Shown: positions 6,220 to 8,072 of the stretch, in pieces | Numbering within the stretch: the first letter of the stretch is position 1 | Layout: each line of letters starts with the position of its first letter | NCBI GenBank assembly: GCA_016793415.1 | Contig: JAEUMC010000673.1 | Span: forward strand, 1-8,072 | Direction of reading: 5' to 3' | DNA from: Devosia sp. | GTDB taxonomy: Bacteria > Pseudomonadota > Alphaproteobacteria > Rhizobiales > Devosiaceae | Length of the DNA: 8,072 bases | Notes under the pieces: generated by a model | Told to the model about the DNA's origin: nothing | The model's database searches: none | The model's input: the letters and a program-made list of their open reading frames with translations, nothing else | Translations under genes and position numbers: made by a program

Positions 6220-6282
6220 GCTGACCCTACGGTCCGAGTACACCGTTGGTGCAGTCGGTGGGCGAGCTGGCGGTGCCATGCC

Positions 6283-6621
6283 CTACAAAAAATCGTCGCG
6301 GCGCGGGGTAAAGCTGTCGATCAGCTTGCCGGCTTCCAGCGCCCTGACCCCATGCACCAGGCCTGACGGCACGATATAGGCGCCGCCCTTGCCGATGGTT
6401 TCGGTGACGCCATCGATGGTCACTTCGAACACGCCTTCGGCGACGTAGCTGGTCTGCAGATGCGGATGCGAATGGAGCGCGCCGATGCCGCCCTTTTCGA
6501 AGGTGAACTCGACCAGCATCAGTTCGGGCAGGTCGAGGATGACGCGGCGGGACGAGCCATCGAGCTCGGTGTGCTTGCCATCGCCGGGCTGCGCAAAGAG
6601 GGGGGACATTCTGTCACTCAC
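6283..6621 (-). CDS. kdgF: KdgF-like cupin, unsaturated uronate linearisation
   Basis: This 112-residue cytoplasmic single-domain cupin resembles KdgF, which converts 4,5-unsaturated monouronates released by pectate or alginate lyases to the linear keto form. Cupin motif 1 is LHSHPHLQTSYVAEG (49-63), with likely metal ligands H50, H52 and Q56. Motif 2 is PSGLVHGV (85-92), giving H90. The C-terminus DSFTPRRDDFL places D102, F104 and R108 at the spacing I recall for catalytic residues of Yersinia KdgF. The GTG start (6621-6619) overlaps the uxaC stop as GTGA, implying one transcript and coupled translation. An ATG four codons in (6609-6607) is the alternative, but GGAAGG ten bases before the GTG and the full family length favour GTG. 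A generic sugar-binding cupin cannot be excluded, though the uxaC neighbour makes KdgF more likely. Confidence 0.82.
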   Translation of the reverse strand: MSDRMSPLFAQPGDGKHTELDGSSRRVILDLPELMLVEFTFEKGGIGALHSHPHLQTSYVAEGVFEVTIDGVTETIGKGGAYIVPSGLVHGVRALEAGKLIDSFTPRRDDFL

Positions 6622-8024
6622 AGTTTGTAGGCCTTCCGCACCAGGTTGTAGGCGAGGTCTTTGGCGACTTCGTGGGCTTCATCCTCATCCAGCCGGTGCT
6701 CGGTGACGAGGCGGGCGAGGAAGGCGCAATCGACACGGCGAGCAACATCGTGGCGGGCCGGGATCGAGGGGAAGGCGCGAGTATCGTCGTTGAAGCCGAC
6801 CGTGTTGTAGAAGCCCGCAGTTTCGGTCGCCATCTCGCGGAAGCGGCGCATCCCTTCGGGGCTGTCGTGGAACCACCAGGGCGGGCCGAGCTTCAGCGAC
6901 GGATAGACGCCGGCGAGCGGCGCCAGTTCGCGCGCGTAGACGCTTTCGTCGAGGGTGAAGAGGATGATCGACAGCTTCGGGTCGGTGCCGACCGCATCGA
7001 GCAGCGGCTTCAGGGCCCCGACATAGTCGGTACGTGTGGGGATATCGAAGCCCTTGTCGCGGCCGAACTTCTGCAACATCGCCGGCGAGTGGTTGCGCCA
7101 GGCGCCGGGGTGGACCTGCAGCACCAATCCGTCGTCAACAGACATGCGCGCCATCTCGGTGAGCATCTGCCCGCGGAACAGCGCCCGTTCGCGCGGCTCG
7201 GCCTTGCCGGTGCGCACCCGATCGTAGAGCTGACCGGCTTCCTTGGGCAGGAGATTGGCGGTCTCGGCGGTCGGATGGCCGTGGTCGGACGAGGTGGCGC
7301 CGAAGCTCTTGAAGTAGGCGCGGCGCTTGCGGTGCGCCTCGAGATAGCCGTTCCAGTGGCCGGTATCCTCGCCGGTGATCTCGCCGAGCCTGTCGAGATT
7401 GGCGGCAAAGCCGGCAAAATCCGGGTCGACCACCGAATCGGGGCGATAGGCCGGCACCACCCGGCCCCGCCAGCCGCTGTCGCGGATCATTTTGTGCCAC
7501 TTGAGATCGTCGAGCGCCGCATCGGTGGTCGAGATCACCTCGAGGTTGAAGCGCTCGAACAGGGCCCGCGGGCGATAGTCATCGCGCCCGAGCCGCTCGG
7601 CGATCTGGTCGTAGATGGCATCGGCGTTGGCTTCGCTCAGCCGTTCGGTGATCCCGAACAGGGTGGCGAAGGTGTGATCGAGCCACGAGCGGGTCGGGGT
7701 GCCGCGGAACAGGTAGTAGTGCTTGGCAAACAGCCGCCAGATCTTGCGGCCATCGGTCTCCACGGCAGAGCCGTCGGTGGTGGGGACGCCCAGATCCTCG
7801 AGCCGGATGCCCTGCGAAAACAGCATGCGGAAGACATAGTGATCGGGGACGATCAGCAGTTGCGCCGGATCGGGGAATTTCTCGTTCTCGGCATACCAGC
7901 GCGGCTCGGTATGGCCGTGCGGCGAGACCAAAGGCAGGTCCTTGATCCCGGCATAGAGCGCCTTCGCGATGCCGCGTGCCTTGGGTTCGGCATCGAACAG
8001 CCTGTCATCGTCGAGCAAAGTCAT
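6618..8024 (-). CDS. uxaC: Glucuronate isomerase (uronate isomerase)
   Basis: This 468-residue cytoplasmic enzyme interconverts D-glucuronate with D-fructuronate and D-galacturonate with D-tagaturonate, the first step of the isomerase uronate pathway. Length matches the family (470 in E. coli). It belongs to the amidohydrolase-like superfamily. Visible conserved blocks are SPHGHTEPRWYAEN (34-47, with metal-type H36 and H38), DHYVFRML (61-68), STTDAALDDL (165-174), SSDHGHPTAE (245-254), LQVHPGAWRNH (302-312), PPWWFHDSPEGM (381-392) and GFNDDTRAFPSIPARHD (410-426). No key block is missing or disrupted. GGAGGA (8035-8040 on the complement) lies ten bases before the ATG. It is the first gene of a pair with the kdgF-like cupin, which overlaps its stop by four bases. 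Later pathway enzymes (UxuA/UxuB, UxaA/UxaB, KdgK) and any transporter are not in the window. Confidence 0.96.
   Translation of the reverse strand: MTLLDDDRLFDAEPKARGIAKALYAGIKDLPLVSPHGHTEPRWYAENEKFPDPAQLLIVPDHYVFRMLFSQGIRLEDLGVPTTDGSAVETDGRKIWRLFAKHYYLFRGTPTRSWLDHTFATLFGITERLSEANADAIYDQIAERLGRDDYRPRALFERFNLEVISTTDAALDDLKWHKMIRDSGWRGRVVPAYRPDSVVDPDFAGFAANLDRLGEITGEDTGHWNGYLEAHRKRRAYFKSFGATSSDHGHPTAETANLLPKEAGQLYDRVRTGKAEPRERALFRGQMLTEMARMSVDDGLVLQVHPGAWRNHSPAMLQKFGRDKGFDIPTRTDYVGALKPLLDAVGTDPKLSIILFTLDESVYARELAPLAGVYPSLKLGPPWWFHDSPEGMRRFREMATETAGFYNTVGFNDDTRAFPSIPARHDVARRVDCAFLARLVTEHRLDEDEAHEVAKDLAYNLVRKAYKL
6632..6637 (-). promoter_or_regulatory. Ribosome binding site for the kdgF-like gene inside uxaC
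   Basis: On the minus strand GGAAGG occurs ten bases before the GTG at 6621, within the last uxaC codons. It supports the GTG over the ATG at 6609, which has only a poor site. Spacing is at the long end of normal. Confidence 0.45.
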
Positions 8025-8041
8025 GGTCCCAGGATCCTCCG

Positions 8042-8053
8042 AACCACTTGGTT
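8042..8053. promoter_or_regulatory. Palindromic element beside the uxaC ribosome binding site
   Basis: AACCA-CT-TGGTT is a perfect inverted repeat with five-base arms and a two-base centre, lying one base upstream of the uxaC Shine-Dalgarno site (8035-8040). Uronate genes are often controlled by GntR- or LacI-family repressors binding short palindromes, so an operator is plausible. The promoter itself is beyond or at the window edge and cannot be judged. Confidence 0.35.
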
Positions 8054-8072
8054 ACTTAGCGTGGGCGCCGAT

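Overview
The window is GC-rich, gene-dense bacterial DNA. Its protein families, codon use and GTG/TTG starts suggest an alphaproteobacterium, probably Hyphomicrobiales (Devosia-like). That assignment is inference; the window has no rRNA or marker gene. I see no mobile element, tRNA, rRNA or CRISPR array.

Left part, all on the + strand: the 3' end of an unrecognised gene (2-163) is followed by a clear terminator-like hairpin (172-194). A possible sigma-70 promoter then precedes an Hsp70-fold protein of YegD type (324-1583). Sixty bases later is a secreted von Willebrand factor A (VWA) protein (1644-3302), with a complete metal-binding site and four tandem beta-rich modules. Next is a membrane diguanylate cyclase (3402-5285) with a LytS-type transmembrane sensor, two PAS domains and a GGEEF domain.

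Middle: a small unrecognised minus-strand gene (5287-5556) ends one base from the cyclase stop. It is divergent from a small secreted DUF6636-like protein with six cysteines (5760-6191). The 203-base divergent gap holds a perfect 9-bp inverted repeat with arms 39 bases apart.

Right part, minus strand: a two-gene uronate catabolism unit, uxaC (glucuronate isomerase) followed by a kdgF-like cupin, overlaps by 4 bases. It reads toward the window centre and begins just inside the right edge, where a short inverted repeat lies beside the uxaC ribosome binding site. UxaC isomerises glucuronate and galacturonate. KdgF linearises unsaturated uronates released by lyases. Together they suggest use of plant or algal polyuronides.

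Nothing looks like a wholly new system. The least ordinary items are the modular VWA protein next to the Hsp70-like gene, the LytS-type sensor diguanylate cyclase, and the two inverted repeats in promoter regions.
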